64,000 bases of DNA from Ferrovibrio sp. (GTDB lineage Bacteria; Pseudomonadota; Alphaproteobacteria; Ferrovibrionales; Ferrovibrionaceae). The DNA lies in the NCBI RefSeq assembly GCF_019636075.1, contig NZ_JAHBYG010000005.1:1-64000 (forward strand), written 5' to 3'. A model generated the notes under the pieces. That model had not been told where the DNA came from, ran no database searches, and saw only the letters and a program-made list of their open reading frames with translations. A program made the position numbers and the translations under genes. Shown piece by piece: positions 8,325 through 16,782 of the stretch (its first letter is position 1; the number at the start of each line of letters is the position of its first letter).

Positions 8325-8581
8325 GACAGCTTCCACCACACGAAAGCCGCCACGGCAGCCGGCACGCCGAACACCACCACCAGGAACGGCAATTCCTGCA
8401 TCACGGTGTAGCCGGCATGGCTGACCCCAACCCACATATTGGCCAGCGCCACCACCAGCCAGAGCGCGATGAACACTTTCGCCACCAGCGGCAGAACCGC
8501 CATGCCGCCAAAGGCGCGGCCCAGCAGCAAACCTGCCGCCAATGCGGCGAGGCCGCCTAGAACCATGTAAACCGTATGCAT
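8321..8581 (-). CDS. Small three-helix membrane protein
   Basis: An 86-residue, very hydrophobic protein with three likely membrane helices: about residues 4-25, 33-52 and 62-84. The only polar stretch is the loop VGVSHAGYTVMQE. No recognised family. The stop overlaps the GTG start of the DUF924 gene by four bases and the SnoaL-like gene ends 51 bp upstream, so it is probably co-transcribed. A role in transport or membrane anchoring cannot be shown. Confidence 0.7.
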   Translation of the reverse strand: MHTVYMVLGGLAALAAGLLLGRAFGGMAVLPLVAKVFIALWLVVALANMWVGVSHAGYTVMQELPFLVVVFGVPAAVAAFVWWKLS

Positions 8582-8632
8582 TGCCGCCCTCCTGCCGAAT
8601 GATTCCGTCGGCAGTATAGCGGCAAGCCGTGC

Positions 8633-9043
8633 TCAGGCGAACAGGCGTTCGGAGCGCAAACGGATAATAACCCAATGGTCATTCCGCCTGGCGAAGCTTG
8701 CCTTGAACAGCAGGATCGAGCGCGGCGGCTCCAGCTTGGCCGGCAGAGCGCCGGTCTTGTCGTCGTGATGATAGATCGTCACCACGGCACTGCCTTCAGC
8801 GGTATCGCCGGCGACACGCATTTCTGCGTTGCTGATCAGATGCCGGGTTACCACCGTGGCAGACCGTTCGGCCAGCACGGCGCGGATGCCGGCATGGCCG
8901 TTCAGCGGCGTACCCTGGCGGGTCCAGACGCCATCAGACGCAAAATGCGCCAGCATGTCGTCGAAGCGGCGATCGTCGAGGCCATTGAAAAAGCCGGTCA
9001 GCGCCTGCTGACAGGCCCATTGCGCTTGCATGCTATCGCTCAT
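8633..9043 (-). CDS. SnoaL-like (NTF2-fold) small protein
   Basis: A 136-residue single-domain SnoaL-like protein: N-terminal helix (QAQWACQQALTGFFNGLDD), the FASDGVW strand, the GTPLNGHAGIRAVL segment, His (TRHLISN) and a C-terminal sheet ending in WVIIRLRSERLFA. Length and layout match polyketide-cyclase-like or dehydratase-like SnoaL proteins and also small beta subunits of ring hydroxylases, but no ring-hydroxylating alpha subunit is nearby. It lies 9 bp downstream of the fumarylacetoacetate-hydrolase-family gene in the monooxygenase operon, which suggests an isomerase, dehydratase or decarboxylase role on the same aromatic substrate (inference). Confidence 0.75.
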   Translation of the reverse strand: MSDSMQAQWACQQALTGFFNGLDDRRFDDMLAHFASDGVWTRQGTPLNGHAGIRAVLAERSATVVTRHLISNAEMRVAGDTAEGSAVVTIYHHDDKTGALPAKLEPPRSILLFKASFARRNDHWVIIRLRSERLFA

Positions 9044-9052
9044 GATCTGTCC

Positions 9053-9892
9053 TTACGCCTGATCAACGATGGGATTGCGCAGCAGGCCGATGCCGGCAAT
9101 CTCCACCTCCACAACATCGCCGGCCTTCATCCAGAGCGGCGGATCGCGGCGCGCACCTACGCCTTCCGGCGTGCCGGTGGCGATTACGTCGCCCGGTTCC
9201 AAGGCGGTGAATTCAGAAATGTAGCTGATGATCTTCGCCAACGAATAGATCAGCAGCGAGCTATTGGAATGCTGCACCTGCTGGCCATTCAGCCGCGTGG
9301 TAAGTTCCAGCGCTTCCGGATCGGCAACCGCATCGGCGGTGACGATCCAGGGCCCGAAACCGCCGGTAGCCTGGAAATTCTTGCCGGCCGTGACCGAATG
9401 CTTCTGGTAATCGCGCAGACTGCCATCGTTGAAACAGCTATAGCCGGCCACATGGCGCAAGGCATCGGCCTCGCTGATATTGCGGCCCGGCTTGCCGATG
9501 ACCATCGCCAATTCGCCTTCATAATCCAGATGGCTGGAAACTTTCGGCCGGATGATCGGCTTGCCTGCCGCCACCAGGGTGTTGGTGAAGCGACCGAACA
9601 GACTGGGATTGGCCGGCAGATCGCGCCCCACCTCGGCCACATGGGATTTATAATTCAGGCCGACGCAGAGAATCTTTTCCGGATCGGGGATCGGTGGCAG
9701 CAATTCAACATCCGTGAGCGAAAAATCCGGCGCCATCGCCGCCAGCGGTTTCAGATCGGCCAGCCGGCCTTGAGCCAGCACGGCACGCAGGCTGGGCAGG
9801 CCCAGGCGCTTGCCGGCATCCACGATGCCGCCTTCGCCCACAACCACGCCATAACCATCAATGCCGGCTTTGCGATAACTCACCAACTTCAT
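9053..9892 (-). CDS. Fumarylacetoacetate hydrolase family protein
   Basis: A 279-residue FAH-fold enzyme. A short N-terminal domain (1-70) is followed by the catalytic core beginning at KILCVGLNYKSHVAE. The acidic metal ligands typical of the family can be seen in DYEGELAMVIGKPGRNI (two Glu) together with the downstream Asp in CFNDGSLRD. The GDVIATGTPEGVG signature is near residue 240. These enzymes hydrolyse or decarboxylate C-C bonds of 2,4-diketo acids, for example ring-cleavage products. It follows the NMT1 binding-protein gene by 24 bp and is co-directional with the flavin hydroxylase. A second homologue occurs at 16783 in the opposite arm. Exact substrate unknown. Confidence 0.9.
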   Translation of the reverse strand: MKLVSYRKAGIDGYGVVVGEGGIVDAGKRLGLPSLRAVLAQGRLADLKPLAAMAPDFSLTDVELLPPIPDPEKILCVGLNYKSHVAEVGRDLPANPSLFGRFTNTLVAAGKPIIRPKVSSHLDYEGELAMVIGKPGRNISEADALRHVAGYSCFNDGSLRDYQKHSVTAGKNFQATGGFGPWIVTADAVADPEALELTTRLNGQQVQHSNSSLLIYSLAKIISYISEFTALEPGDVIATGTPEGVGARRDPPLWMKAGDVVEVEIAGIGLLRNPIVDQA

Positions 9893-9916
9893 GTTTTCCT
9901 CCCGAACGATGCGGCT

Positions 9917-10915
9917 TCAGCGCCGCACAAAACTGTTATCGATGTAAGGCTGCCAATCCGTCACTTGCTCGTTCGCCTCCATCATCCCGCCGATCAAGCC
10001 GAATTCCTGCGCCTTGGCGATCGCTTCCAACTTGGTTTCGGTGCTGCGTGGAATCGCCGGACGCACAACATCCAAGGCTTGGCGCAGCAAATCCGGATTC
10101 ATCTGCGGCAGCTTGCGGCGCAATACCTCGTATGTGCCTTCCGAATCGGCATGGATGAAATCCAGCGCATCCTGCAATCCGGCCATCAGCTTTTCGCAAA
10201 TCGCGCGGCGCTGCTGGCAGGTTTCCGGCTTGGCGATGGTGATCATATAAGCGAACGGCGCCAACTCGGGCACATCGCCAGACACGCCGGAAATCCAGAT
10301 CACGCCCTCCGCATCGTTCACCGCCTGCAGACTCCAAGGTTGGCCATAGATAAAGCCATCGATACGCTTGGCGGCCAAAGAGGGCACCAGATTGCCGGGC
10401 TGCACCGGCGACACCACCACATCCCGCTCAGGATCGAGGCCATAGCGGCCCGACAGATAGCGCAGGAAGCTGTGCGAATAGCCGTTAATGGAATCGACGC
10501 CGAAGGATACGCCCTTCAAGGCCTTCACCCGCGTGGCGAGATCGGCATCGGGCTTGGCCGGCAACCTGGCTGCCACATCCTTGCGCAGCACGAATTCCAG
10601 CAGGAAACGATCCACCGTGGTGCCGATGATGCTGAGCTTCTGGCCGCGCGCGATCAGGCGCAGCGTAGAGCCCGGACCGATGGTGGTAAAATCAGCGCCA
10701 CCAGACAGCACCGCGTTAGAGGAACCGGCGCCCGAGATGATCGGCGATTTCACCTCAAGGCCGCGCTTCTGCCAGAAGCCGCGATCGGCGGCCACGTAAT
10801 TGGGCAGAAAAACCAGGCTGGTGGTGGGCAGTGCAAGCGTGACTTCCTGGGCCGTCGCCAAGGAGGCATGCGCCGCACCCACTGCCAATATGGCAGCGGC
10901 AAACCATGTCTTCAT
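9917..10915 (-). CDS. NMT1/SsuA-type ABC substrate-binding protein without its own permease
   Basis: A 332-residue periplasmic protein with a clear Sec signal (residues 1-22, cleavage after ATA). The mature protein has the NMT1/SsuA layout, starting with EVTLALPTTSLVFLPNYVAADRGFWQKRG and a GADFTTIGPGS segment. The start is the ATG at 10915, as the upstream frame overlaps the monooxygenase gene. It is closely related to the protein at 13386: compare GVDSINGYSHSFLRYLSGR here with GVDSVNGFAHIYMRYIAGK there. No permease or ATPase gene adjoins it, so it probably feeds the transporter at 14409-16750 on the other strand. Ligand unknown, likely an aromatic or sulfonate-like compound degraded by the neighbouring enzymes. 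Confidence 0.88.
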   Translation of the reverse strand: MKTWFAAAILAVGAAHASLATAQEVTLALPTTSLVFLPNYVAADRGFWQKRGLEVKSPIISGAGSSNAVLSGGADFTTIGPGSTLRLIARGQKLSIIGTTVDRFLLEFVLRKDVAARLPAKPDADLATRVKALKGVSFGVDSINGYSHSFLRYLSGRYGLDPERDVVVSPVQPGNLVPSLAAKRIDGFIYGQPWSLQAVNDAEGVIWISGVSGDVPELAPFAYMITIAKPETCQQRRAICEKLMAGLQDALDFIHADSEGTYEVLRRKLPQMNPDLLRQALDVVRPAIPRSTETKLEAIAKAQEFGLIGGMMEANEQVTDWQPYIDNSFVRR

Positions 10916-10943
10916 TTCCCCACCCCCTGTTTTTTTGATCCGT

Positions 10944-12602
10944 TTATGCCACCCGGCTGATCGGTTGTGCGCCCGCGCCGCGTGCGCGGTCGATAATGCC
11001 AAGCGGATCGGCCGGTATGGCATCGCCGCGCCAGGCCACATGGCCATCGGGGCGCACCAGCACCAGGGCCGCGCCGTAAAGCCGCGCTGCTTCGACATCG
11101 GTCACATGCTGCACGGCCAGCGGCATCCCGCGCTGCTCGGCGGCGCGCTGAAAGCCGGCTACATCAGGCGATGCATCACCCAGGCGCAACAGGGTGAAGC
11201 CATGACCGAACAGATCGAGGATCGATTTATCCCGCGTCTGACCCTGGCCCAACCAGCAATGCGGCGCGCGCGAGCCGGGCCGGGCCACCGGCAGGTATTT
11301 CTGCGGATCGTCGGGCGGCGCCGGCGTGCCATCGGGGATGCAGATCGGCGAATCCTCGTAGCGATAGCCCAGATGAATGCCCACGGCCGCAAAATGCTTG
11401 CGCTGCAATTTCAGCTTCTCGGCCAATTCCGCACGCAAGGCCTCGCCGCGCGGCGTATCATCCTCGATCTCGGCCGGCAATTCGGCGCTGGCATGCAGGC
11501 TGGAACGGTTATCGGTGGCTTCCACGGCATTGCGCCAGGCAATCGGCCGGCGTTCGATTTCGTAGCTGTCGAGTATCGCCGCATCCGCCCAGCCTTGCAG
11601 CACGCCGGCCAGCTTCCAGCCGATATCCACCGCATCGCCGATGCCGGTATTCATGCCGAAGCCGCCGGTGGGCGACAAGAGATGCGCCGCATCGCCGAGC
11701 AGGAATACATTGCCATCGCGATAGCGCTGGGCCACCAATTGACGCGGCACCCAGGGCTGGATGGTGATGATCTCGAAATCCACATCATCGCCGATGGCGC
11801 GGCGCACGGCAGCGCGGGCATCGAATTTTTCCAGCTCTTCTTCGCCCAGTATATGGCGCTGCATGGTGTAATGTTCGCGGCCATCGATGGCGATGAACAC
11901 GCCGGTGCAATCGGGCGCCAGGGTCCAATACAGAATGCAGCCGCCCTTGCCGCTACGCTTAAGCAGATCGGGCGCGCGGATATAAACGCCAACATTCTGC
12001 CCCAGACTGCTCTTGCCATCCATCGGGATATCGAGCAAATGGCGCAGCGTGCTTTTGGCGCCATCGCAGGCCAAAACATAACGCGCGCGCAATTGGCTGC
12101 CATCGGCCAATGTTAGCGTGGCGCCATCGGCCTGCTGCGCGACGGCTTCCACCCTGGCGCCGAAACGCATCTGCACGCTGGGCAGGCCTTGCAGGAAACG
12201 GCGCAGCACGGGCTCGATATGATTCTGCCCCACGGCGGTTTTGAAATACGGCGAATGCGCGATCTCGGGATATTGCGCCAGCAGATCGGCATCGGCATTG
12301 CGTGCCCGCGCGATGGAGGGAAAGGCGAAGCGCAAGATTTCCTTGCCGGTCATCCGCGTGGTGAAAACGATATCGGTGGGATAATCCACCGGCAGGCCGG
12401 CGGCGATCACCTGCTCGTCGATGCCCCAGCGGCGGAAATGCTCCATGCTGCGCGGACTGACCACATTGGCGCGGGGGTGGTTGTTGGTGCCGTCGCCCTG
12501 CTCCAGCAACAGGCAGGGAATGTTGCGCAGCCCCAGTTCGGCCGCCGCCACCATGCCCACCGGGCCACCGCCGACAATTATGACGGGATAATCGTGTTGC
12601 AC
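10944..12602 (-). CDS. FAD-dependent aromatic hydroxylase (PheA/TfdB family)
   Basis: A 552-residue class A flavoprotein monooxygenase. It shows the dinucleotide-binding VIIVGGGPVGMVAAAELG near the N-terminus, the DG motif (YVLACDGAKSTLR) and the GD motif (NVFLLGDAAHLLSPTGGFGMN) that closes the FAD site. The long C-terminal region (about 400-552) matches the thioredoxin-like domain of phenol hydroxylases, and so argues against the short p-hydroxybenzoate hydroxylase type. It should use NAD(P)H and O2 to hydroxylate a phenolic ring. I prefer the GTG at 12602, which sits 5 bp after GGAGG; the GTG at 12608 is possible. First gene of the minus-strand operon, divergent from the VOC dioxygenase-like gene. 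Confidence 0.9.
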   Translation of the reverse strand: MQHDYPVIIVGGGPVGMVAAAELGLRNIPCLLLEQGDGTNNHPRANVVSPRSMEHFRRWGIDEQVIAAGLPVDYPTDIVFTTRMTGKEILRFAFPSIARARNADADLLAQYPEIAHSPYFKTAVGQNHIEPVLRRFLQGLPSVQMRFGARVEAVAQQADGATLTLADGSQLRARYVLACDGAKSTLRHLLDIPMDGKSSLGQNVGVYIRAPDLLKRSGKGGCILYWTLAPDCTGVFIAIDGREHYTMQRHILGEEELEKFDARAAVRRAIGDDVDFEIITIQPWVPRQLVAQRYRDGNVFLLGDAAHLLSPTGGFGMNTGIGDAVDIGWKLAGVLQGWADAAILDSYEIERRPIAWRNAVEATDNRSSLHASAELPAEIEDDTPRGEALRAELAEKLKLQRKHFAAVGIHLGYRYEDSPICIPDGTPAPPDDPQKYLPVARPGSRAPHCWLGQGQTRDKSILDLFGHGFTLLRLGDASPDVAGFQRAAEQRGMPLAVQHVTDVEAARLYGAALVLVRPDGHVAWRGDAIPADPLGIIDRARGAGAQPISRVA

Positions 12603-12744
12603 CCTCACCTCCCCTTAAATGCATGCATCTTATAGATCGAAAACGGTGGATTGGGCAAGATTGCCATTGCCGATGAGGAGTTTTTGCGTATATTAACCAG
12701 TCAAGGCGGTTTTACCGCAGCATAATGCATGCAGGGGTGAGGAA
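12603..12744. promoter_or_regulatory. Divergent promoter region with paired ATGCATGCA boxes
   Basis: The 142-bp region separates the flavin hydroxylase (minus) from the VOC gene (plus). Two copies of the self-complementary ATGCATGCA stand near the two start codons, at 12619-12628 (extended to ATGCATGCAT) and 12725-12733. Between them, TATATTAACC (12689-12698) resembles the half-site of the IclR boxes at 4156 and 6931. Arrangement suggests dual control of both arms, but no regulator is assigned. Confidence 0.45.
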
Positions 12745-13344
12745 ATGGGCCATATGGACGGAGGGCGGGATTCCGCCCCGATTGGCGATAACAGCATCCG
12801 CTGGCCAAGCGCCCGGATCACCCATATCGGCCTGAACGTTTCCGACCTTGCCCGTTCGGTGGCGTTCTACCGCGACGCCCTGGGCATGAAGGTGATGAAA
12901 AGCGCGGAAGGCCGCTTTGCCACGGTTTCGTTTGGCTACCAGCATCACGATATCGCCCTGATCCCCGCCGCGCGCGACAGCAAGGCCAATGCCCCGATGG
13001 CCGTGGGCATGAACCATTTTGCCGTGGAAGTGCGCGATTACGAGGAATTCGTGCGCTATTACGGCCGCCTGTCGGATGCCAAGGTGGAAATCGAGCGCGT
13101 GATCGACCATCGCACCGGGATGGGCATCTATTTCAAGGATCCCGATGGCAACAGCCTGGAAGTGTGGTGCGAAAATCTGCCCAACATGGCCGCTGCCATC
13201 GCATTCGGCACCACCATGAGCGAAGAATTCGAGGAAAATCATATCGGCTATCCGGTGGATGGCGACCAGCTATATCGCGACTACCAGGCGCTGAAGGCCG
13301 GCCAGGCAATCGGCGACAGCCGCGGCCTCGACCTGCTGGAATAA
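12745..13344 (+). CDS. VOC-superfamily (glyoxalase/extradiol dioxygenase-like) protein
   Basis: A 199-residue vicinal-oxygen-chelate protein. After 23 leading residues comes the first beta-alpha-beta module (ARITHIGLNVSDLARSVAFYRDALGMKV) and then a second module (MNHFAVEVRDYEEFVRYYG). Candidate metal ligands are the His in ITHIGLN, the His in MNHFAVE and the Glu in GNSLEVWCE, as in glyoxalase I and BphC-like dioxygenases. The C-terminal 45 residues are an extension. Its place opposite an aromatic hydroxylase and upstream of an FAH-family enzyme suggests extradiol ring cleavage of a hydroxylated ring, but isomerase or lyase activity is equally allowed by the fold. ATG at 12745 follows GGGGTGAGGA. 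Confidence 0.8.
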   Translation: MGHMDGGRDSAPIGDNSIRWPSARITHIGLNVSDLARSVAFYRDALGMKVMKSAEGRFATVSFGYQHHDIALIPAARDSKANAPMAVGMNHFAVEVRDYEEFVRYYGRLSDAKVEIERVIDHRTGMGIYFKDPDGNSLEVWCENLPNMAAAIAFGTTMSEEFEENHIGYPVDGDQLYRDYQALKAGQAIGDSRGLDLLE

Positions 13345-13385
13345 CCACGACTACACATAAATAAAAATCGGGAGGGAATTACGAG

Positions 13386-14396
13386 ATGACCCACTTCAAA
13401 CTGGGTGGCTTGGCCGCCGCTGTCGCTTTTGCAACCGCCATGCAGGTTGCCGCACCCGCCATCGCGCAAGACACCACGCTGGCCTTGCCCACCACCACGC
13501 TGCTTTTCGTGCCGGCCTATGTGGCCGAGGAAAAAGGCTTCTGGAAGGATCAGGAGCTGAATGTGAAAAGCATCGTGGTGGCCGGCCCCGGCGCCACCAA
13601 TGCCGTGCTGGCCGGCAGCGCCGATTTCACCATGAGCGGCCCCGGCCCGATGTTTCGCGCCATCATTGGCGGCCAGAAACTGACCGCCATCGGCAACACC
13701 GCCAACCGCCTGCTGCTGGAAGCCGTGGTGCGGCCCGACGTTGCCGCCAAGTTGAATCTTCCGGCCAATGCCAATGAAGCCACGCGCGCCAAAGCGCTGA
13801 AAGGCCTAACGCTGGGCGTCGATTCGGTGAACGGCTTTGCGCACATCTACATGCGCTATATCGCCGGCAAGCATGGCATGAATACCGAGAGCGATTTCAC
13901 CGTAAGCCCGATGCAACCGCCGGCAATGGTTTCGGCGATCAAGGCCAAGGCAGTGGATGGTTTCATCTTCTCGCAACCCTTCACGCTGATGGCGATCAAG
14001 GAAGCCGGCGCGGTTACGCTGTTTTCCAGCCCGGCCGGCGACCTGCCGGAAATGCAGCCCTATGCCTACAATATGCTGATCGCGCGCGGCGATTTCTGCC
14101 CAGCCAAGCCGGATGTGTGCCGCAAGTTCATGGCCGGCATCAATGCCGCCCAGGCTTTCATCAAGAAGAATCCCGATGAAACCGTGGCGATGCTGCAGAA
14201 AAAATTCGACCGCCTGGATCCGACGCTGGTGAAGGAAGCCTTCGCCGTGCTGGCCCCAACCATGCCGGCCAGTGCCGAAGTGGAGGAAGCCGGATTGAAG
14301 AATGCGATGGATTTCAGCGTGGTGGGCGGCCTGGTGGCCGAGAAGGATCGCATCACCGATCTGAAATCGATCTACACCAACGCTTATCTGAAGTGA
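13386..14396 (+). CDS. NMT1/SsuA-type ABC substrate-binding protein
   Basis: A 336-residue periplasmic binding protein. Sec signal at residues 1-28 (cleavage after AIA). The mature region starts DTTLALPTTTLLFVPAYVAEEKGFW and carries the GSADFTMSGPG ligand-loop segment near residue 78. It heads a complete importer operon, with a GGGAGG ribosome binding site 8 bp before the ATG and the permease gene 12 bp after its stop. It is a paralogue of the orphan binding protein at 9917. The shared Cys pair in the C-terminal lobe (DFCPAKPDVCRKF here, ETCQQRRAICEKL there) may form a disulfide in both. Ligand unknown; the surrounding enzymes point to an aromatic compound. Confidence 0.9.
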   Translation: MTHFKLGGLAAAVAFATAMQVAAPAIAQDTTLALPTTTLLFVPAYVAEEKGFWKDQELNVKSIVVAGPGATNAVLAGSADFTMSGPGPMFRAIIGGQKLTAIGNTANRLLLEAVVRPDVAAKLNLPANANEATRAKALKGLTLGVDSVNGFAHIYMRYIAGKHGMNTESDFTVSPMQPPAMVSAIKAKAVDGFIFSQPFTLMAIKEAGAVTLFSSPAGDLPEMQPYAYNMLIARGDFCPAKPDVCRKFMAGINAAQAFIKKNPDETVAMLQKKFDRLDPTLVKEAFAVLAPTMPASAEVEEAGLKNAMDFSVVGGLVAEKDRITDLKSIYTNAYLK

Positions 14397-14408
14397 GCGG
14401 CTGCCGTT

Positions 14409-15194
14409 ATGCATAAAGCGCGTACCGTTCTCGACCGCGTATTGGTTGTCGCAGGCGTTATCGCGCTTTGGCAAATGGCTAGCCTTTCCGCCGGCGCCTA
14501 TTGGGTGCCGGCGCCATGGCCGGTGCTGAAAACATTGTGGGCCATGGCGCAAAGCGGCGCATTGGCGCGCCATGCCAGCTATACCTTCCAGGCGGCTGCC
14601 TGGGGCTTTCTGATCGGCGGCCTGCCCGGTGCCGTGCTGCCCTTCATCCTGCGCCGCATGCCGCGGCTGAGCGCCATCCTGGATCCCTATCTGGTGGGCG
14701 GCTATGGCATCCCCAAGCTGGCTTTGGCGCCGCTTTTCATCTTGTGGTTCGGCATCGGCATCGAATCGAAAATCGCAGTGGTGGCCAGCGTGGTGTTCTT
14801 CCTGGTGTTTTTCAACACCACGGCCGGTGTGCGCGCCATAGACCCCAAGCTGGTGCAGATGGCCCGCCTGGTGGGCGCCAGCGAATTGCTGATTGCGCGC
14901 CGGGTGATCTGGCCTTCCGCCGTGCCCTTCATCTTCGCCGGATTGCGGGTTTCAACGCCCTATGCCATCGGCGGTGCGGTGATTGCCGAACTGATCTCGT
15001 CCAATCGCGGCCTGGGCTACCTGGTGCAGCTTGGCGCGATGAATTTCAAAACCGTAGAGGTGTTTGCCGCCATTCTGGCAATCACCCTGATCGTAATCGG
15101 CGCCAATGCGCTGGTGAATGGCATCGAGCGCCGCCTGCTACGCTGGCGCCCGGCCAACGCACTGAATAAAGACGCTGCTTCTGGGGGGATGTGA
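14409..15194 (+). CDS. ABC transporter permease, SsuC type (first of two)
   Basis: A 261-residue inner-membrane permease with about six helices. The coupling-helix EAA-type region lies in the second half (ARLVGASELLIARRVIWPSAVPFIFAGLR read across residues 155-185). Homologous to the permease at 15995 and to SsuC/TauC proteins. It starts 12 bp after the binding-protein gene and its stop is followed within 3 bp by the ATPase start. A single permease gene forming a homodimer is usual in SsuABC-type systems; two diverged permeases here imply a heterodimeric channel. Confidence 0.88.
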   Translation: MHKARTVLDRVLVVAGVIALWQMASLSAGAYWVPAPWPVLKTLWAMAQSGALARHASYTFQAAAWGFLIGGLPGAVLPFILRRMPRLSAILDPYLVGGYGIPKLALAPLFILWFGIGIESKIAVVASVVFFLVFFNTTAGVRAIDPKLVQMARLVGASELLIARRVIWPSAVPFIFAGLRVSTPYAIGGAVIAELISSNRGLGYLVQLGAMNFKTVEVFAAILAITLIVIGANALVNGIERRLLRWRPANALNKDAASGGM

Positions 15195-15197
15195 GTG

Positions 15198-15995
15198 ATG
15201 AATGCTGCGGCGCCGCTGCTGGAAATCGATGGTCTGGGCAAACGCTTTCCCTCGCGCGACGGTCGCTCGATGTCGCCCTGGGTGATCCAGAATCTGTCCT
15301 TTTCGGTGAAGGATGGCGAATTCGTCACCATCATCGGGCCATCCGGCGCGGGCAAATCCACGCTGCTGAACATGCTGGCCCAAACCGATGCACCCTCCGA
15401 AGGCGAAATCCGCTTTCGCGGCAAGCCGGTGCGCGAGGCAGGGGCACGGCTGAGCCCGGGCCTGGATTGCCAGATCGGCTATGTGTTCCAGGACGACACC
15501 TTGCTACCCTGGCGCACCACCATCGACAATGTGCTGTTTCCACTGGAAGCCCAGGGCAGGCTGGACGATGCCAGCCGCGCACGCGCCGAAACCCTGATGA
15601 AGGCAGTGGGTTTGAACGGCTTCGAGCGCTATTACCCGCATGAACTTTCCGGCGGCATGCGCAAGCGCGCGGCATTGATCCGCACGCTGGTTTACGATCC
15701 GCCGATCATCCTGATGGACGAACCCTTCGGCGCATTGGACGCACAAACCCGCGTGCAATTGCAGGAAGACCTGCTGCGCCTATGGGAAGCCGGGCGCAAG
15801 ACGATCCTGTTCATCACCCATGATATCGCCGAGGCCATCGCGCTGGGCGACCGCACGCTTGTGCTGTCGCGCGCCCCAACCCATATCATCGGCGACCACA
15901 GCATAGACATTCCGCGCCCGCGTAACCTGCGCGACATTTACGCCGTGCCGCAATTCGCCGGCCTGTATGAAACCATCCGGGCGCAGGTTCAGTGA
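15198..15995 (+). CDS. ABC transporter ATP-binding protein, SsuB type
   Basis: A 265-residue ATPase. Walker A GPSGAGKS is at residues 47-54, the signature LSGGMRKR near 153, Walker B ILMDEPFGALD near 175 and the switch His in FITHDIAEA. The signature LSGGM fits the nitrate/sulfonate/taurine subclass. The ATG at 15198 is preferred to the GTG at 15195 because of the GGGGGG ribosome binding site. It powers the importer formed with the permeases at 14409 and 15995 and the binding protein at 13386 (and possibly that at 9917). Confidence 0.92.
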   Translation: MNAAAPLLEIDGLGKRFPSRDGRSMSPWVIQNLSFSVKDGEFVTIIGPSGAGKSTLLNMLAQTDAPSEGEIRFRGKPVREAGARLSPGLDCQIGYVFQDDTLLPWRTTIDNVLFPLEAQGRLDDASRARAETLMKAVGLNGFERYYPHELSGGMRKRAALIRTLVYDPPIILMDEPFGALDAQTRVQLQEDLLRLWEAGRKTILFITHDIAEAIALGDRTLVLSRAPTHIIGDHSIDIPRPRNLRDIYAVPQFAGLYETIRAQVQ

Positions 15996-16750
15996 TGATC
16001 ACTACCGGCCGCATCTTGCTGGGCTTGGCCCTGCTGGCCTGTTGGGAATGGGGCCATCGGGTGGCTGGCAATCTGTTTGTTGCCTCGCCGATGGAAGTTG
16101 TGCAGCGCCTGCGGGAAATCGTGGAGGATGGCAGCCTGTGGGGCCATGCCGCCTCAACGCTCTGGATCACCGCACTGGGCTTTGCCATCGGGTTTTTCTT
16201 CGGCGTGCTGCTGCCCTTCCTGCTGGATCAATCCGAGCGCGCCACCAAGGCGATAGAACCGGCGGTGCTGGCCTCGATGGGGATACCCAAATTCGCGCTG
16301 GCGCCGTTGCTGATCCTGTGGTTCGGCATCGGCGATGCGCCGAAAGTGGTGATCATCGCCTTCATGACATTCTACATGATCTTCATTTCCACCTTCAGCG
16401 GCCTGCGCGGGGTGGATCACAAACTGATCGTGATGGCGAAGATCGTGGGGGCCGATCCGATGAAGCTGGCGCGCGATGTGCTGTGGCGCTCGTTACAGCC
16501 CTACATGTTCGCCGGCCTGAAAGTGGCTTTGCCGCGCGCTTTGAGCGCCGCCATCGTGGGTGAATTCCTGGTGGCCGATAAGGGCCTTGGCTACATGATC
16601 GAACATGCCCGCCAGATGGGCGATACCACCGGGGTATTCACCGGCATCGTGGTGGTGACCGCGCTGGTGCTGGGGCTGAACTGGCTGCTGGAGCGCCTGC
16701 AGGCCAAGGTGATGGCATGGCGACCGAAAGACGCCAGCGTTGCGCATTGA
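15995..16750 (+). CDS. ABC transporter permease, SsuC type (second of two)
   Basis: A 251-residue permease with six predicted helices and an EAA-like cytoplasmic loop (AKIVGADPMKLARDVLW). Its ATG overlaps the last base of the ATPase stop (TGATG), so the operon is tightly coupled. It shares the IPKLALAPLLILWFGIG-type segment with the permease at 14409 (IPKFALAPLLILWFGIG here), which shows that the two are paralogues that probably form a heterodimer. Confidence 0.88.
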   Translation: MITTGRILLGLALLACWEWGHRVAGNLFVASPMEVVQRLREIVEDGSLWGHAASTLWITALGFAIGFFFGVLLPFLLDQSERATKAIEPAVLASMGIPKFALAPLLILWFGIGDAPKVVIIAFMTFYMIFISTFSGLRGVDHKLIVMAKIVGADPMKLARDVLWRSLQPYMFAGLKVALPRALSAAIVGEFLVADKGLGYMIEHARQMGDTTGVFTGIVVVTALVLGLNWLLERLQAKVMAWRPKDASVAH

Positions 16751-16782
16751 AAATCCGGCGCATTAAAGAGTGAGGCTGTGAC

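Noticed and set aside
8675..10960. Long plus-strand frame (761 codons) across the SnoaL, FAH and binding-protein genes
   Set aside because: It spans three well-supported minus-strand genes and two intergenic gaps and has shadow-type composition.
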